Assembly: GCA_947095535.1 (NCBI GenBank)
Contig: OX352773.1
Span: forward strand, 265,166,515 to 265,230,514
Source: Poecilobothrus nobilitatus
Lineage: Eukaryota > Arthropoda > Insecta > Diptera > Dolichopodidae
Length of the DNA: 64,000 nucleotides
Direction: 5' to 3'
In this document: one piece after another, positions 29,701 to 44,700 of the stretch
Position numbering within the stretch: the first letter of the stretch is position 1
Layout: the number at the start of each line of letters is the position of its first letter
Notes under the pieces: generated by a model
Told to the model about the DNA's origin: nothing
The model's input: the letters and a program-made list of their open reading frames with translations, nothing else
The model's database searches: none
Program-made: the position numbers and the translations under genes

Positions 29701-32700
29701 GTCAAAAAATTTCATTTTGTGGAAATAACAATTTTTTAGTGAATTTAGTGTTAAGTGTTTCGAGAAAAAGGTAATAACTTTGGTAGATCGTATTTATTTG
29801 GATACAATAGGATTAAATGGATGAAAAAAACAATTTTAAAAATTAAAATAATATATAAATACATGTACACCGTATGTTTGTTATAAGTTAACTTACGTTG
29901 TTATGACTTAGTGAGAGAGAAATCATATAGTATCATAGAATTATAGAATTATATTATATAGTTATCATATAATAGGAAGATTCAAAATATTACAAACATA
30001 TTTATTTTATAAAATATAGATAATCCAAACAGTATAGTTATAGTTGCTAATCAAAAACAGCTTTGCACTAAATTATGAGATACACTTGATGATGCAAATA
30101 AAATTTACATTTTGACCTTTAATTATGCAATTTTCTAGAACTATTTTTATATAACTTCCAGCCAATGGTGTAGTGATTAAGACACCGACCTTTCATACGA
30201 AAGATCTCGGGTTCAAAGCCCGGCTGGGTCATATAGATTAACAAAACATAATAGACATTTTTATAAATTATAATTAATATAGTATTGTAATAGCTATAAT
30301 AATAAAATAATAATTAAACCATAATTCTTGTATAAGATAACAGATGGCGTAGAAATAAAAAAGAAATGTCATTCTTGTGCAATAGTTACCGAGCCGAGTA
30401 ATCAACAATGAAATTAATGATTCACGAAACTGAAGCTTAGTCAAATATGAATAATAAATCACTTAGTGGATGCCTTATTATACTCCTCATAGGAATGGCA
30501 AGGAAAAGAAAAAAAAAATTTTATATAACAATTCTTGTTACTATCGAGTTACGTTATTTTCTAATACTATTGTGGTATAATATGTCATTATATCTGTTCT
30601 ACCTTAAAAAAAGTATATTTTTACGTGAATTGTATTTTCTTTTTAAATGCAATGGTTTATTTTTTAATTGAAAAACATAAATATTTTTTTATTTAGAGCA
30701 AGTTTTCCTTTTAAAGTGCAATATATTATTGTTAGCTGAATTATTATCTGATTGAAATTATATTGTTTCAAATTTTATAAAAAGAAACTTATGCACATAT
30801 GTACATATATCTCTTGTAGCCTGTCTCAAAAATGTTTAAAGAAGAATATGCATATATATATATATACATATACATATACATAATTTAACTTATAACAAAT
30901 TACATTAATACAAAAACTTGCATTTGAAAAGTAAATACATGCACTTAAAAAGGAACATTTGTACTTAAAAAGAAAATAACTTCCATTTAAAAAAAAAAAA
31001 ACTTTTACTTAAAATGGAAATCCTTTTTCTTAAAGTAAAAAAGTTATTTATTATCTTTCAAAAATGTAGATTGCTTGTAGACTTATGACTTAGAAAAATA
31101 AATATTTTTCATGAAACCAAAATTTGGAAATGATTATTAAAATTCTTTATGAATGCTAACAAAATCTATTATATATCAAGATATATTCTATAACTATAAC
31201 ATTTTTTTGTTGTAAATATAATAATTTTGAAATAAATTGAAAAAAATATTAAAAAAGAAAATAATACAAATAATATTCAATTCAAAATATTTTAAACCAA
31301 TTAGGAAAAAGTTCAAGAAACAAGTTGTGGGTCATTTATAATAATTCTTCTATAAAAATAATAAAATATTTTTATATATTTATATTACACTATTATTTTG
31401 TAATTTTACTTTTTTTTCAGATTATCTTTTTCGAAAAATTTTCTTTTTCAAATCGGCTTAATTTTAACATCTTTCTAATTTCTTTGCGCTATTTCAGCTA
31501 GAAAAGTTGAAATAATCTTTCTAATTTTACAAAACACCAAAACCAATTTTTAAAAATTAAGACTTTTTAGATTTGGTCAAAAAATTTTATTATCAAACAT
31601 TTCCCATAAATTTTCTAAAATGACACACAATCTTTTTATACTTTAACATATTCTGTCCATTCAATGTGACCACATAAATTACCCAAATTTTTTTCTATTA
31701 TAGGTAATTTGTTTTTGAAATTAAAAATTTTACCTAAATAAAAGCAACATTTTATTAGTTGTACTTCAAAAGTACTTCAAACTTACAATTGGGATTTAAG
31801 TAAAAGTAATAATAATTGTTAGTTTTTCATTTGGATATTGTTAAAAAGTAAAACAATAAAAAAAAAAAAACAATATACGCATTATGTAATCCGTTAATTC
31901 AATTTACTAAAGCAGTTTATATAGTAATAGTTTTTGTAAAGTTATTAAAATGTAAGGAAAGGCAGTCTTCATCGTAATAATATGTATTTATGTAATATAC
32001 TTGTATATTTTGAAAACTCGCAGAAATTGAGGAAAATACCATAACATATTATACCAGTTATTTAATGAACATTATAAACTTATACTATAGTGCAAATCCA
32101 AACTACTGTTACTTTTCAAAAAATCTCATTTTTAAAAATTTCTGTTTAACTAAACTAGTATAACGGGAGCGTTACGTAATCCCAAAATCCCAAATTTCAA
32201 AATCTCAAATTTTAAAAATGCCAAAATACCAAAATCCCAAAACTTCAAAAAGTAAAGCTATTATATAGGTTTAAGAATTATCTATAAAATAAGAGAATTG
32301 TTTAGCAGGGTCGAAGGATTTTCTCCAAATGAGGGTCAAAAATTAATTTGGTGCGTTGTTTATTATGTATATGTAACTGAATTTTATATGCCTTGAAAAG
32401 TAAATCTTAGGTCTTAAAAAAATATTTCATGTGGTGCCATAAAAACTTCCAAGTTCTTGAGAACGATGTCTAATTGATTGTTCTCGATTTTCATGCACAC
32501 TTTGGATCACACCAGATATTTTCAGCAGGACGTTTCCGTTTTTGACGGATTAGATTCTTAACATGACAACCACTATCATTTGTCCTGAATTTTTCAATTA
32601 CATTACGAATTACATCAAAATTTAGGTAATCAAAAAAAAAAAAATAACTTAATTGATCACATATTTAAAAAATAACTAATTTGATCACACTTCTAAATGC

Positions 32701-35700
32701 AAGATTCTAAAGATTAAAAGTTTTGCACTCGATATTTTTTTTTAATTTTTTCAATAAATCGATCCATTTCCGAAATAAAAAAAAATCAAAACGAATTATG
32801 GATAACAAAATTTCGAAATTTTAAAATTTTGGTATTTTCGGATATTAATCGGTATATGATCGGATACTTCGAATTTTGAAGTTTTAATTTAGAAGGATAG
32901 AACGATTTTTAATTTTAGAATTTTGTATTTAGGATTTGGTATTCAACCCGGTAATAAAATCTGACTGTTTTACGTTTTTTAATTAATAATACAAAAGGAT
33001 TTTCGTTTTAAGTACATAAAAGCTAATAAAGAATTAATTGAATGATAGAAAAAAAATGTATTATTTAAAAATTACCATCAAAATTTGGTATATGTCCATA
33101 ATATTACATATGTATATTGGTATCCATTGTTATATCAAATAGTATAAAATTAATTAAGTTGGAATGTAATGTAAACATTTGTAAGGCACATTATGTTCAG
33201 TTTACTAAAATACATTTTCCATTAATATTTCTATTTTTTTTTTTTTTTTTATTTTTGAATTAAATACACAAATTACGCACTACATATTTTTGAAATATGA
33301 TATATTCTCAGTATATATATACATATATATATATATACTGCTTGGAAAATTGCATTTATAAAAAAAAAAATAAAAACAGTACGCAAAAATAAATAAGGTT
33401 TCATCACAGTTTCAAATAAAAAAAAAAAAAAAAAATCATATTTTAAAAAATTTAATCGTATATTTAAGTAAAAATTAAAATTTTAATAACTAAATTGTAA
33501 TGGTATAAAACTAAAATAGACGATTAAATTTTTTTTCGATTTTCATTTTATCAATTTTTATAGCATTAATTTTCTCTCAAAACTCTTGCCATTTAATATT
33601 TCGTTTTTGAAATTCTAAAGTCCTAATTATATGACTAACTAACTATAGTTTACTTATTAGGGTAAGTAGGTAAGTAGAGGTTATACATGCACTCTTAGAC
33701 CAGTTTAGATCTGTTGTGATACCCTGGATCAGTATTTCTCTTAAAAAAAAACCAATGGGAGATCATTGTAAAACGCTGTAAATCGATTAAGTGTACCTCC
33801 GACAAATCGAATACGTTTTTAGGTTACTTACTAACTATACTCTAATTAATTAAATTGTATTTATTTAATAATCCTATTTTGTATTAAGTATACCAAGAAA
33901 ACCAAGAGAAAGAATTAAAAAAAAAAAAGTTAAATTTATTAAACTTATATTAAATCTTACAAATTTTACTTTAATTAGATCTAGATTAAGGGTAAAGATA
34001 AAAATAATTATGTTTTATATATTAATAATTATGTATATTAAAATATTTTTATAGCGGTCATTTATATGACCATTCATAATTATAATTTAGAAGATGCTTT
34101 AATATCTACATTAAAAATAACCAAATAAAAAACAAAATCCGTATTATCTAACATCATTTTTATTTGAATTTTATTATAATTAGTATGCTGCTATTTTTTT
34201 ATTTTATTTTTTTTTTTTTAACTAAATTTAATATTAAGTATATACATAATAATATTATGGTTCATGAAATTCTGAACTTTCTAAACTTTTTATCTTTAAC
34301 ATAGAAATTTAACATAATAAGTTTAAATTAATTTTTAGATTTTATTTTATTTTTTTTTTTTATTATATTATAGTGTATCAATGTTTTCTATATTATTTTC
34401 AGCCATTTGCATTTTTTATTTCTCTATTTTATTTAAATTTTTGCTATTTTCAGTTTTTTTTTTTTTTAATTTGCTTTTGTTTTTCGTTATTTTGCTTATT
34501 GTCTCTTCTCACAATAGAATTACAGACAAACGTTAGAAAAAATAAAATATATTTTGTAAAATTTTATCGTATTACAAATTGCCCAAAATTTTTATTTTAC
34601 ATTCCTTATAGTTCAAATTTAATAATTTCTCTAAAATGTTTTGTAAGAAATTATATTTAATATGGGGTCATCATTTAAACAAATCACCATTTTTTTGTTT
34701 GATAAGAGAACGGGGTTATATTTTTAGACATTTCAATAGTAAAATTCCAATCTAATCTAAACTAACATTAAATCTCGGGGAAAACCCAAATATCTAAATG
34801 TAATCAAGTGTAAGGGGTTCGAAAATATAATTTAAGTTAATTGTGTAGTTCTAAACTTATTAACACCCCAATATTATGTTAGTTTTATGATACGTATCAC
34901 CAAAAATTAGTCATTGAATTGGGGTTCGAACCATGGAACTTTTAATTTTGTTTCGATACAAAAAGCTAAATAGCCATACTAAATTGGTTACTGTGCCAAT
35001 ATAGAATTAAAAGTTCTATATAGCTCGAGCTTCAATCCAATAACTTATTCTGGTAATACGTTGATGAGATGTTGTCAAATTTTAATGATATGTATCACAA
35101 GACTAACATGATATGGGTATAAAATAAATTAAGAAACATTGTACAGTACAGTCTGTTATAGAAACATCAATATTCTGTTATACTAATTATCATATTATAA
35201 TTTAGTTCCCGATTTGAGATAGAAAAATTTTTCTTTTTCTTTTTTTTTGGTTAGATTCTCTATGAAGGAGCTTTGTTTAAATTACAATAATTGTGTATAG
35301 AAAGAGACTAAACTAAAATTTTTAAAATCGGTTTTATTTTTTAAATCATTCTTAATATATTTTAATTTTTTAATTTCAAGTTATTTCTAAATAAAAAACA
35401 ACAAAAAACAGAGATGGACACTGTTTCATTAATAGCACATTTTTATTTTTAATATTTTTAATATTAGATATATTTGTTTTTTTTTTATGTTGGTCAAACA
35501 ATTCATTGCAAAAATAAAATTAAAGGTTTTCCTTTATGGTTTCTTTTATAGGCTGAAAAATAACTCGTCAGTTTTAAACTGACCTTAGATCATATTAGAT
35601 TTGCTTACCTTAAAGTGTGTAAAATTTAATAATAAAACTAATATTTAATATAAGATATTTATAATAATATAATATTTTTTTTATTAAATAAATTTGAAAA

Positions 35701-38700
35701 TAAAAAAAAATAAAAAAAAAAATTAAATTAAATTAAACTAAAATAATACTTTTTTAACTTTCATTTAACTTTTAAAATAATCATTTTGAATATTTTATAA
35801 ATAATTACACTAATATAATGGGTATTTTTATGTTTTTTGTTTAATGTTTGTTTAATATTCTTTTATTTTTAATAAAAAATCGTGTTTTAATGTCAAATGT
35901 TATTTGCATGAAAATTTTTAAACTATTTTAAATAATTTAATAATTTTAAAATATTTGAAACAATTAAAATATTCAATTTTTTTTATTTGAAATTTAAAAA
36001 ATATATAATAAAAATGTATCATATAAATAATAAAAAATTAAATGAAAAATTGGCTGCGTTCAGTTAAATCAATCAATGATGAACTGTAGCTTTTAAAAAA
36101 TTGTCGCTGCGAACATTTTACTGAACGTTATACATCAAAATTTAAATATGATATAGCTATATGATGGAAGGTGGTGACCGTTTTGTATATATTTTAATGT
36201 TTTGTTTGTCATAAACTTAAATAAATTTTGAATTAAAATAATTTTTAATTTTAAATACAAAACATTAATGGCGAAATAAACGTCAAATAAATTGTGGCTG
36301 CTCGTTAAGCACAGTTATTTAAGCGCTTAAAAAAAACGTACAGGTAAAAATTGATTAAAGCGATTTAATAAATTTAATAAGCTTTACTCAACTGAACGCA
36401 CCTCATCCATTGTTTCAAATATTTTAAATTATTCAAAAAAAAAAAAAAAACAAAAACTTTGCATGATCTGTTCATTCTTTTTCTTTGTGTTTTCAGCATT
36501 ATTTACAATATTCGCTTTATTTAATTAATTTATAAATTTATTAATAACGGTTATAACTAATAGTACCCTAATATATGTATATATAATTGTTTATTTAGGT
36601 CAGTGAAGCTATTGAAATGGCATTAAAAGCAATTGATACCGAAAATCCTGAACATGAAAATGAAAAATCAAGAAATATTATAACATTAAATAATCAAGAA
36701 CAAAAAAAATCAACAACAAAATTTATTGTTGAAGAAATACAAATACCAACAAAAATTATAACAAATATTGGAACAAAACAATTTAATAATATGAATAATA
36801 CAATAGAACCAATATATGCTAATTTTAATGATAATAATAAACAAAATTGTACAGATTCTAAATTAAATAATGAAAATAAAATGGAAATTGATCAACAAAA
36901 TTCTTCACCAATAAAATTAAAATCATCATCATCATCATCATCAACAACAATAACAACAACAACAACAACAGTAACAGTAAAATTACCCGAAAATCAAACA
37001 ATATTAAATTCAACTAACAATAAAATAAATAATTCTTTTGAATCAAATACAAAATTAATTAAAAAAAATGATATACAAACAAAAATTATCGATGAACCAT
37101 ATTATTCTGTACCAAAGTCAACTGAACCATATTATGAAGTGCCAAAAGCTACAAGACCAATACCCGTTTATGAAAATATTGATTTATATTTTAATCAAAT
37201 TAGTTTACAATCAACAGATGATGGTAATTTAATATATAATAATAATAATAATACAATAAATGGTATAATAAGTAGTTTAGAACCACCAAAAGAAAAACCA
37301 CCACCACCACCAATTGATGATTTAAGTGATAATGATGCTGATGTTGATGATGAAGATTTAAATAAAAATGGTTATGGTATTATGGGTTATCATACATATG
37401 AAACAATTGATAATAATAATAAAAATAAAAAATTAAATAAAACAACAATAATAGATCAAGTTGATGGTGGTTTATGTTTTGGTAGTAAAAAACAACAACA
37501 ACAACAACAACAAAATCAATCTGATATTGTTAATGATTATTTAAGTAAACCAGTAAAACGTATGAATTCAACAAAACGTATTAAAAAAGAATTAAGAAAT
37601 AAACGTTCAAGTTTTTTGGGTATTGAAGGATCAAATGATGATGATAGTTTTTTAGAATTAACAGTTGCACCACCACCTGATATGGTTAAATTATTACAAG
37701 AAGAAAGACGTTTAGAAAAACAATTATATATTAAAGCTGGACTTTATGATAGCTCAGATGCAGGTAATTTAATTTAATTTTATTTATTTTATAAATATAA
37801 AATTCATTCAACTTAATATTATACATATATAATTTTGTTAAAAGTAATTGATTTTACATTTTAATTCAAAATGAAATTCAATTTTATATTTTCTTACCTT
37901 TTTGTTTTTAAAGTAAAACATAAAGAGAAAAAAAATTGAAAGTATTATTGATTTTCATTTATTAGGTATCATTGAATTATTTTCATGATATTATACACAA
38001 GTCAGTTGCTAATCTAACTTTTGTTTTGGTGCATATGCTCAAATTTACCTTAGATGGCTTCATTTTTATATATTTAAATGTAATAGTATATGTATTATAT
38101 ACATATATTATAATATTAAGTTTTTATTTTTTAAATTCCCAGACATGAATAAATAGAAATTTTCATATAGTAGGTTTTCTTAATAGTAATTTAAATACAA
38201 TTTAATTTTGTCTCATAAAGAAAGGATACGTAAGGATCAATGAAAATTTTTTGGGAAAAACTACAGTAAAATTTTGTATAATCACGAAAACCATATCTAC
38301 ATTATTATTTATGTTTTTTTTTTCTGTGAAAATAAGTGAGGAATACCGAAATTATAGAGGAGTGGAATGAATACGCGTCCTCTATGAGTAAACATCTCTC
38401 TCTCTCTCTCTTTCTCTCTCTTTTGATATTTAACCTCCCTTGATTTATTCCTCCACCTTCCTTTTAATTTTTAAAATACCAAACAATGGTTTATAGACGT
38501 TTAGTACTAATGTACAGCTTTGTCAAGGGCAGTAAATATTAGGAAATGAAAATTGGTTTCAAATTAACAGAAATATTGTGAACAAAGTTTTCAATGTAAT
38601 AGCGTTTGTATAAAAAGCATAAGGTAAGATGTATTGTAAGATTATCCCGTTATAGGAGACAATTTAACTCATTATACTAATTTCTTGTCGTTTTTTTAAA

Positions 38701-41700
38701 AATCACCCACTTACAGTATAGGTACAGAATTTTAAGCTTACAACTTTTTATTATATATAATTTTAGCTGATAGTCGTGACTCTGGTGTTTCAGAAAATCA
38801 TTCCCGTCAAAGTAGTGAACCATTTACAAATTCATCTGAAGAACATGAAGATCTTCTAAAAAAGAAAGAAAAAGAAATAATTGAAGTTCTTGAAAAAGAA
38901 GAAGAAAAACAAAAACAAAATAATGGAATTAATTGGCAAGAATCACAACAATCAGATGCAGAAACATCAAAAATGCAATGTATTGAAGATCAAATAAGAG
39001 AACAAGAAGAAGTTTTACGTGTTGAAAGAGAACTGTTACAATTAGAACAAGAAGAAGTAAAACGTCAACGTGAAAATTTAATGCAAAGAGAAAATATAGC
39101 ACGACAAGAACTTCAACATGGTGCTAAAATGTTAATGTCCGCTACTAGAAGATCATTACTTGATATTAATGCACCAATACCTCAAACAGCTGTACAACAA
39201 CAACAACACCAACAATCACATCAACATCAACATCAACATTTAAATTCTAATAAAATTTCAATTGATGAAAATTTATCACCAACTGTAAATCATTATGCTA
39301 ATTTACCAGCACATCAAATATATCAATGTGTTGAAACAGATTATCGTAAATCAATGTCAGATCTTTATGATTGTAATCCTTTAAAACCAGTACAACGGAA
39401 TGGACTTAGCATTATAACAACACAAATACCCCCAGCACCAGCTAAACCAATACGTTCTAATTTAAGTATTGATGCTGGTAATTTAAAATCAATTCCAAAC
39501 GGACATATTCCAAATTATATTCCAGATGGTGGTGGTTTAGTTAAAATTGCAAATAGTCCAACACATAATAATATAGGAGGTGGTAATTTAAATCATTCAC
39601 ATACAACACAATTACAACATTCACAATCTACTGATGAATTTGTTCCATTAAGAAATTATCAAATTAATACAGCACTTCATAATGGTGGTAATATGACAAG
39701 AAATACATTATTAGCATTAAGTGCAACACCAAAACCAAAATATACAGATGCATGGGTACAACAATCAACACAACAAAATCATAAAAAATTAGCAAATCAA
39801 ACATCAGCTGATCGTGCTCATGAAATATGGTTAAATCAACAAAAACGTAAATCTGTGCCAGATAATTTTAATTATAATAAACATTGGTTAATACAAGAAG
39901 CTGAACAGAGGCGTATTGATCAACAACGTGGTTTATATAAACAAAATTATAATGGTGTTAGTAATGCGACAACAATTAGTACCAATGGTTGGACAAATAG
40001 TGCAATACAAAGAAATGGATCCAGTGATAATAAACCATTACCAGATGCTGTTATACAAACAATAACACAACGTGTTCAAAGTAAAGGTATTGGAGAAAGA
40101 AAGAGGTTAGTAAATTATTAATTAATTCTTTTTTATTTAGGGCAACATTAATCTGCAATGATTATTTTTTTATTTTTTTTTTTGTAGACTTGAAGCAATT
40201 TCCACAGAATCCTTAACTTCATCAACAAATTCAATATTAAATTCACAATCAATTAATTTACCTTTACATAATGATGGTCCAATTTTATCACAGACACAGC
40301 AGGATAAAGTATTAAGTGTTAGCGGTAGGAAAAAATGTTCACATTGTGGTGAAGAATTAGGTAAATTTTATTTAAAAATAAAAATAAATATATAATTTTA
40401 ATATTAATTAAAATACTATAATTCTTATTAATTTAAACAAATTTTCTTTTTTTTTTTTTTATAAATCATTAATGTGCTATACTTAAAAGGCACAGCATGG
40501 TGAAATTTTTTAAAACTTTAACTTAAAATCGTAGTAACATTTGAACTTTAGGTTTCTTATTCTTGTAGTAACATTTGGAATGTTTCTAATTCACTTTAAA
40601 CTTAAATAAAAATATTGAAGGCTGCGTTTTCCTTAATTTCTTTATTCTTCCAGATTAATCCTATACCGCAATAGTAAAAACTTGAAATAAAATTAGCTCC
40701 TTTATTGTACTAAAAATGTTTATACTTTTCTTTTTATAATCTAATCCTAATTTTTATTTAAAAATAAAATAATTCTAATTTTTGTCAATGCACCATTTTT
40801 TACATCATTCGTGTTTACATCATTCACATCAAGTTGTAATTGTATTATTGCTAACCATCTCCCAAAGATGTACTTCAAATTTGATCTTAATGCATGCTTA
40901 CCATACTATAATAAAGTTTCAATTTCGCTGCACCAAACTATAAAAGAATTCATTATTTTTTTTTGTTTTTTGGAAAAGTACTTTTCTAAAATGATTTGAA
41001 TGAATCTGTAACAGATATTTATAAATTTATAGCAAAGTTTACATCTAAACAGTTTTTTATCTTTTTTTTTTACTTGTGTTAGTGGGAATCTTCAAAAAGT
41101 GTAAGGTGCACTGTAACAAAATGCAAGCTGAATTTTTACCAATTACATCACACTCATACTGCCCATTTTCTAGTAAAACTAGCCAAACTGACTAAAACCA
41201 TTAATTTTTTACTATCGATTTTTATACCCGTATGAACTATGTTCAAGGGTATAATAAATTTGCCATTACGTTTGTGACACCTTAAAGGAGTCGAGCTAGA
41301 TATAGTGTCAAAGGTATGGATCGGCTCAGAATCGAATTCTGAGTCGATTAAGCCATGTACGTCCGTCCGTCCGTCCGTCCGTCCGCACGATAACTCAAAA
41401 AATAAAGGAGCTAGGGGGCTGAAATTTTTTTTACGTCACTTTTGCAAAACTGTTAGTTTTGCTATTTAAATCCAACATTTTCGGTTGGCCGGTTCGAGTA
41501 GCTGCCATACAACTTCTATCTTTATATAGAAATAACTCAGTATCTATTCAAGCTAGGTTTCTGAAATTTTGCAAATGATGATCAAGTTTTATGGCAACAA
41601 CTTTTGTAAAATTTGGTTGTGGTGGTGCGGCGGGTTCGGGTAGCTGCCATACAACTTATCCGGTTAAATGAGAATAACTCAGTGTTTATTGAAGCTAGGA

Positions 41701-44700
41701 ATCTGAAATTTAGTAAAGAAGTGTCGAGTTATATGCCAACAACTTTTGTAAAATTTGTTTGGTCTAGAGCAGCCGGTTCAGACTTCTTGCACCTCTTGGA
41801 ACCTAATGAAGCTAGGCGTCTGAAATTTTGCAAATGATGATCAAGTTTTATGGCAACAACTTCTACAAAATTTGGTTGTGCTGGTGCGACGGGTTCGGGT
41901 AGCTGCCATACAAAATCTCTTTTTAAATGAAAAGAACTCAGTGTCCGTCCGCACGATAACTCAAAAAATAGAGGAGCTAGGAGGCTGAAAATTTTTTTAC
42001 GTCACTTTTGTAAAATTGTTAGTTTTGCTATTTAACTCCAGCATTTTCTGTCCCCGGGTTCGGGTAGCTGCCATACAACTTCTTTCTTTAAATAGAAATA
42101 ACCCAGTGTCTGTTCAATCTAGGTATCTGAAATTTTGCGAATGATGATCAAGTTTTATGGCAACAACTTCTACAAAATTTGGTTGTGGTGGTGCGACGGG
42201 TTCGGGTAGCTGCCATACAAAATCTCTTTTTAAATGAAAAGAACTCAGTGTCCGTCCGCACGATAACTCAAAAAATAAAGGAGCTAGGAGGCTGAAATTT
42301 TTTTTACGTCACTCTTGCAAAATTGTTAGTTTTGCTATTTAACTCCAGCATTTTCGGCCGCCGGGTTCGAGTAGCTGCCATACAACTTCTTTCTTTAAAT
42401 AGAAATAACCCAGTGTCTGTTCAATCTAGGTATCTGAAATTTTGCAAATGATGATCAAGTTTTATGGCAACAACTTCTACAAAATTTGGTTGTGCTGGTG
42501 CGACGGGTTCGGGTAGCTGCCATACAAAATCTCTTTTTAAATGAAAAGAACTCAGTGTCCGTCCGCACGATAACTCAAAAAATAAAGGAGCTAGGAGGCT
42601 GAAATTTTTTTTACGTCACTCTTGCAAAATTGTTAGTTTTGCTATTTAACTCCAGCATTTTCGGCCGGCGGGTTCGAGTAGCTGCCATACAACTTCTTTC
42701 TTTAAATAGAAATAACCCAGTGTCTGTTCAATCTAGGTATCTGAAATTTTGCGAATGATGATCAAGTTTTATGGCAACAACTTCTGCAAAATTTGGTTGT
42801 GGTGGTGTGACGGGTTCGGGTAGCTGCCATACAAAATCTCTTTTTAAATGAAAGAACTCAGTGTCCGTCCGCACGATAACTCAAAAAATAAAGGAGTTAG
42901 GAGGCTGAAATTTTTTTTACGTCACTTTTACAAAATTGTTAGTTTTGCTATTTAACTCCAGCATTTTCGGCCGCCGGGTTCGAGTAGCTGCCATACAACT
43001 TCTTTCTTTAAATGGAAATAACCCAGTGTCTATTCAATCTAGGTATCTGAAATTTTGCAAATGATGATCGAGTTTTATGGCAACAACTTCTGTAAAATTT
43101 TGTTGTGATGATATGACAGGTTCGGATAGTTGCCATACAACTTCTCTTCTTAAATGAAAATAACTCAGTGTCTATTGAAGCTAGCTATCTGAAATTTAGT
43201 GAAAAAGTGTCGAGTTGCATGCCAAAAATTTTTGTAAAATTTGAGTGGTCTAAAGCAGCCGGTTCAGGCTTTTTGCATTTCTTGGAACTTAATGAAGCTA
43301 GGCGCAATAGATTCGGGTAGCTATCATACAACTCCACAATTTACATAAATATATCTCTGTAGTTCGGTACTAAAACTCTGAATGTTTTTAAAAGATGATC
43401 AAGTTTTATAGAAACAGGATATATTACGTTCATACGGGTATCCCAGAGTTGACACAGTCTACTCTACTGCACTCTTCCTCGTTTAATATAGATCTTAGTT
43501 ACTGTTCTTAAGGCATTTTGTGCTATGGTGCTATTAAAGGAGTCTCTTTGTTTTTAAATCGTTCTATAATAATTTGAATTTATATAAGTAGAGCACTTTC
43601 TACATTTTTATGCTCTTTGTTTATATTTTATGACATATCTTATCTGAAACTCTGAGGATTCCTCAATGAATTATACTATTATGTACATAACAAGGAGCAA
43701 TTACGATATTGCGTAGAACTTAATTCGGAAAAGTTTGAATTTTTCTAATATGGCTTTGCTTGGCCCCAAAGTTGAAAACCATATATTATAACCTTATATA
43801 GGATTATAGTAACTTATATATTATGCACCTATATATATATATTTTAATTTAAAATTACCAATAATTTGCTAATTCAATTTCTTCTTTTTATCGTTTTCCT
43901 TCCACTTTATTTTGACATCTAGTGTCATTCCTTTTTATTTTGCTGTCTTTTTGATTGATACATTTACTTACGCATCTCAGTGAAAAACTTATCAGTAAAA
44001 AATTAATTTGTAAAGCAACAAATAATGTTAAAGTGGCCTGTAAAAATAATAACATACATGTAATGAATAATTAAGAACTTTTATATGATTTAATTCGTTT
44101 TAATAATTAACATAAGTTCTATATATCATAAAATTAAATTAAAATATTTACTTTTTTTTTTAAATATTTTTTTTTTCTTTTTTTTTTGTCAATTTTTTTG
44201 GCCTGGTTTGTTACTACAGACGATGATCAAAACTGTAAGAATACCCATACAACTACAAAATACGTAGTTTGGGTTTAAAAATTGGATTTAAAAAATCCAA
44301 GTAATAAATTTTGATAAATGTTTGGTTTTTTTTTTTTATAAAATTTTATAAATCTTTCTATTATAATTTTTTTTTGTAGTTTGTTTTTAAATTTATTAAT
44401 TTTTTTTTTTTAATCAAATTAAAAAACTTTTTATATTAGAAAAGTAATTATTTAAGACAAAAAATCAATTAAGCTTTTTTTATACCCCCCTGAAATGCAA
44501 AAACTGTAGTATAAAAAGTTATGATTGCTACGACTATTTCAAAATTCCTAAAAATGTTATCCTTTTAGTGTTAAATTGAGTTGTTTGAAAAGTAATTTTG
44601 TGGCTCCGTGAAATAATACCGACTTAAGAACTAATCCTCTAAAAGAAAAATTAAATAACATCTCAATACATTGGGGATTTTTTCATTATGCTATATAACA

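Larger units (their letters stand above)
20539..36598 (+). other. smash intron of the LIM isoform, 16 kb, including the alternative coding tail
   Basis: The first 2,988 bases are the read-through coding extension. From about 23530 to 30140 the sequence is A/T homopolymers and (TA)n with no gene seen. Then follow an intact SINE (30145-30529), a foldback-like element (about 32163-32965), a TIR element (34867-35117) and a MITE (36053-36404) about 200 bases before the exon 4 acceptor. Confidence 0.7.

Noticed and set aside
30163..30233. tRNA gene
   Set aside because: A and B boxes are good, but the anticodon region cannot form a 5-bp stem with a 7-base loop, and the sequence continues into a SINE body with a target-site duplication.
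34373..34660. 95-residue Phe/Tyr-rich open frame
   Set aside because: Follows a poly(T) run; composition is that of the background.
41944..43150. CRISPR array
   Set aside because: Units are 306 bp and contiguous without unique spacers, inside an animal intron.
41219..43484. Helitron
   Set aside because: No 5' TC or 3' CTRR end was seen, and there is a 14-bp inverted repeat near both ends.
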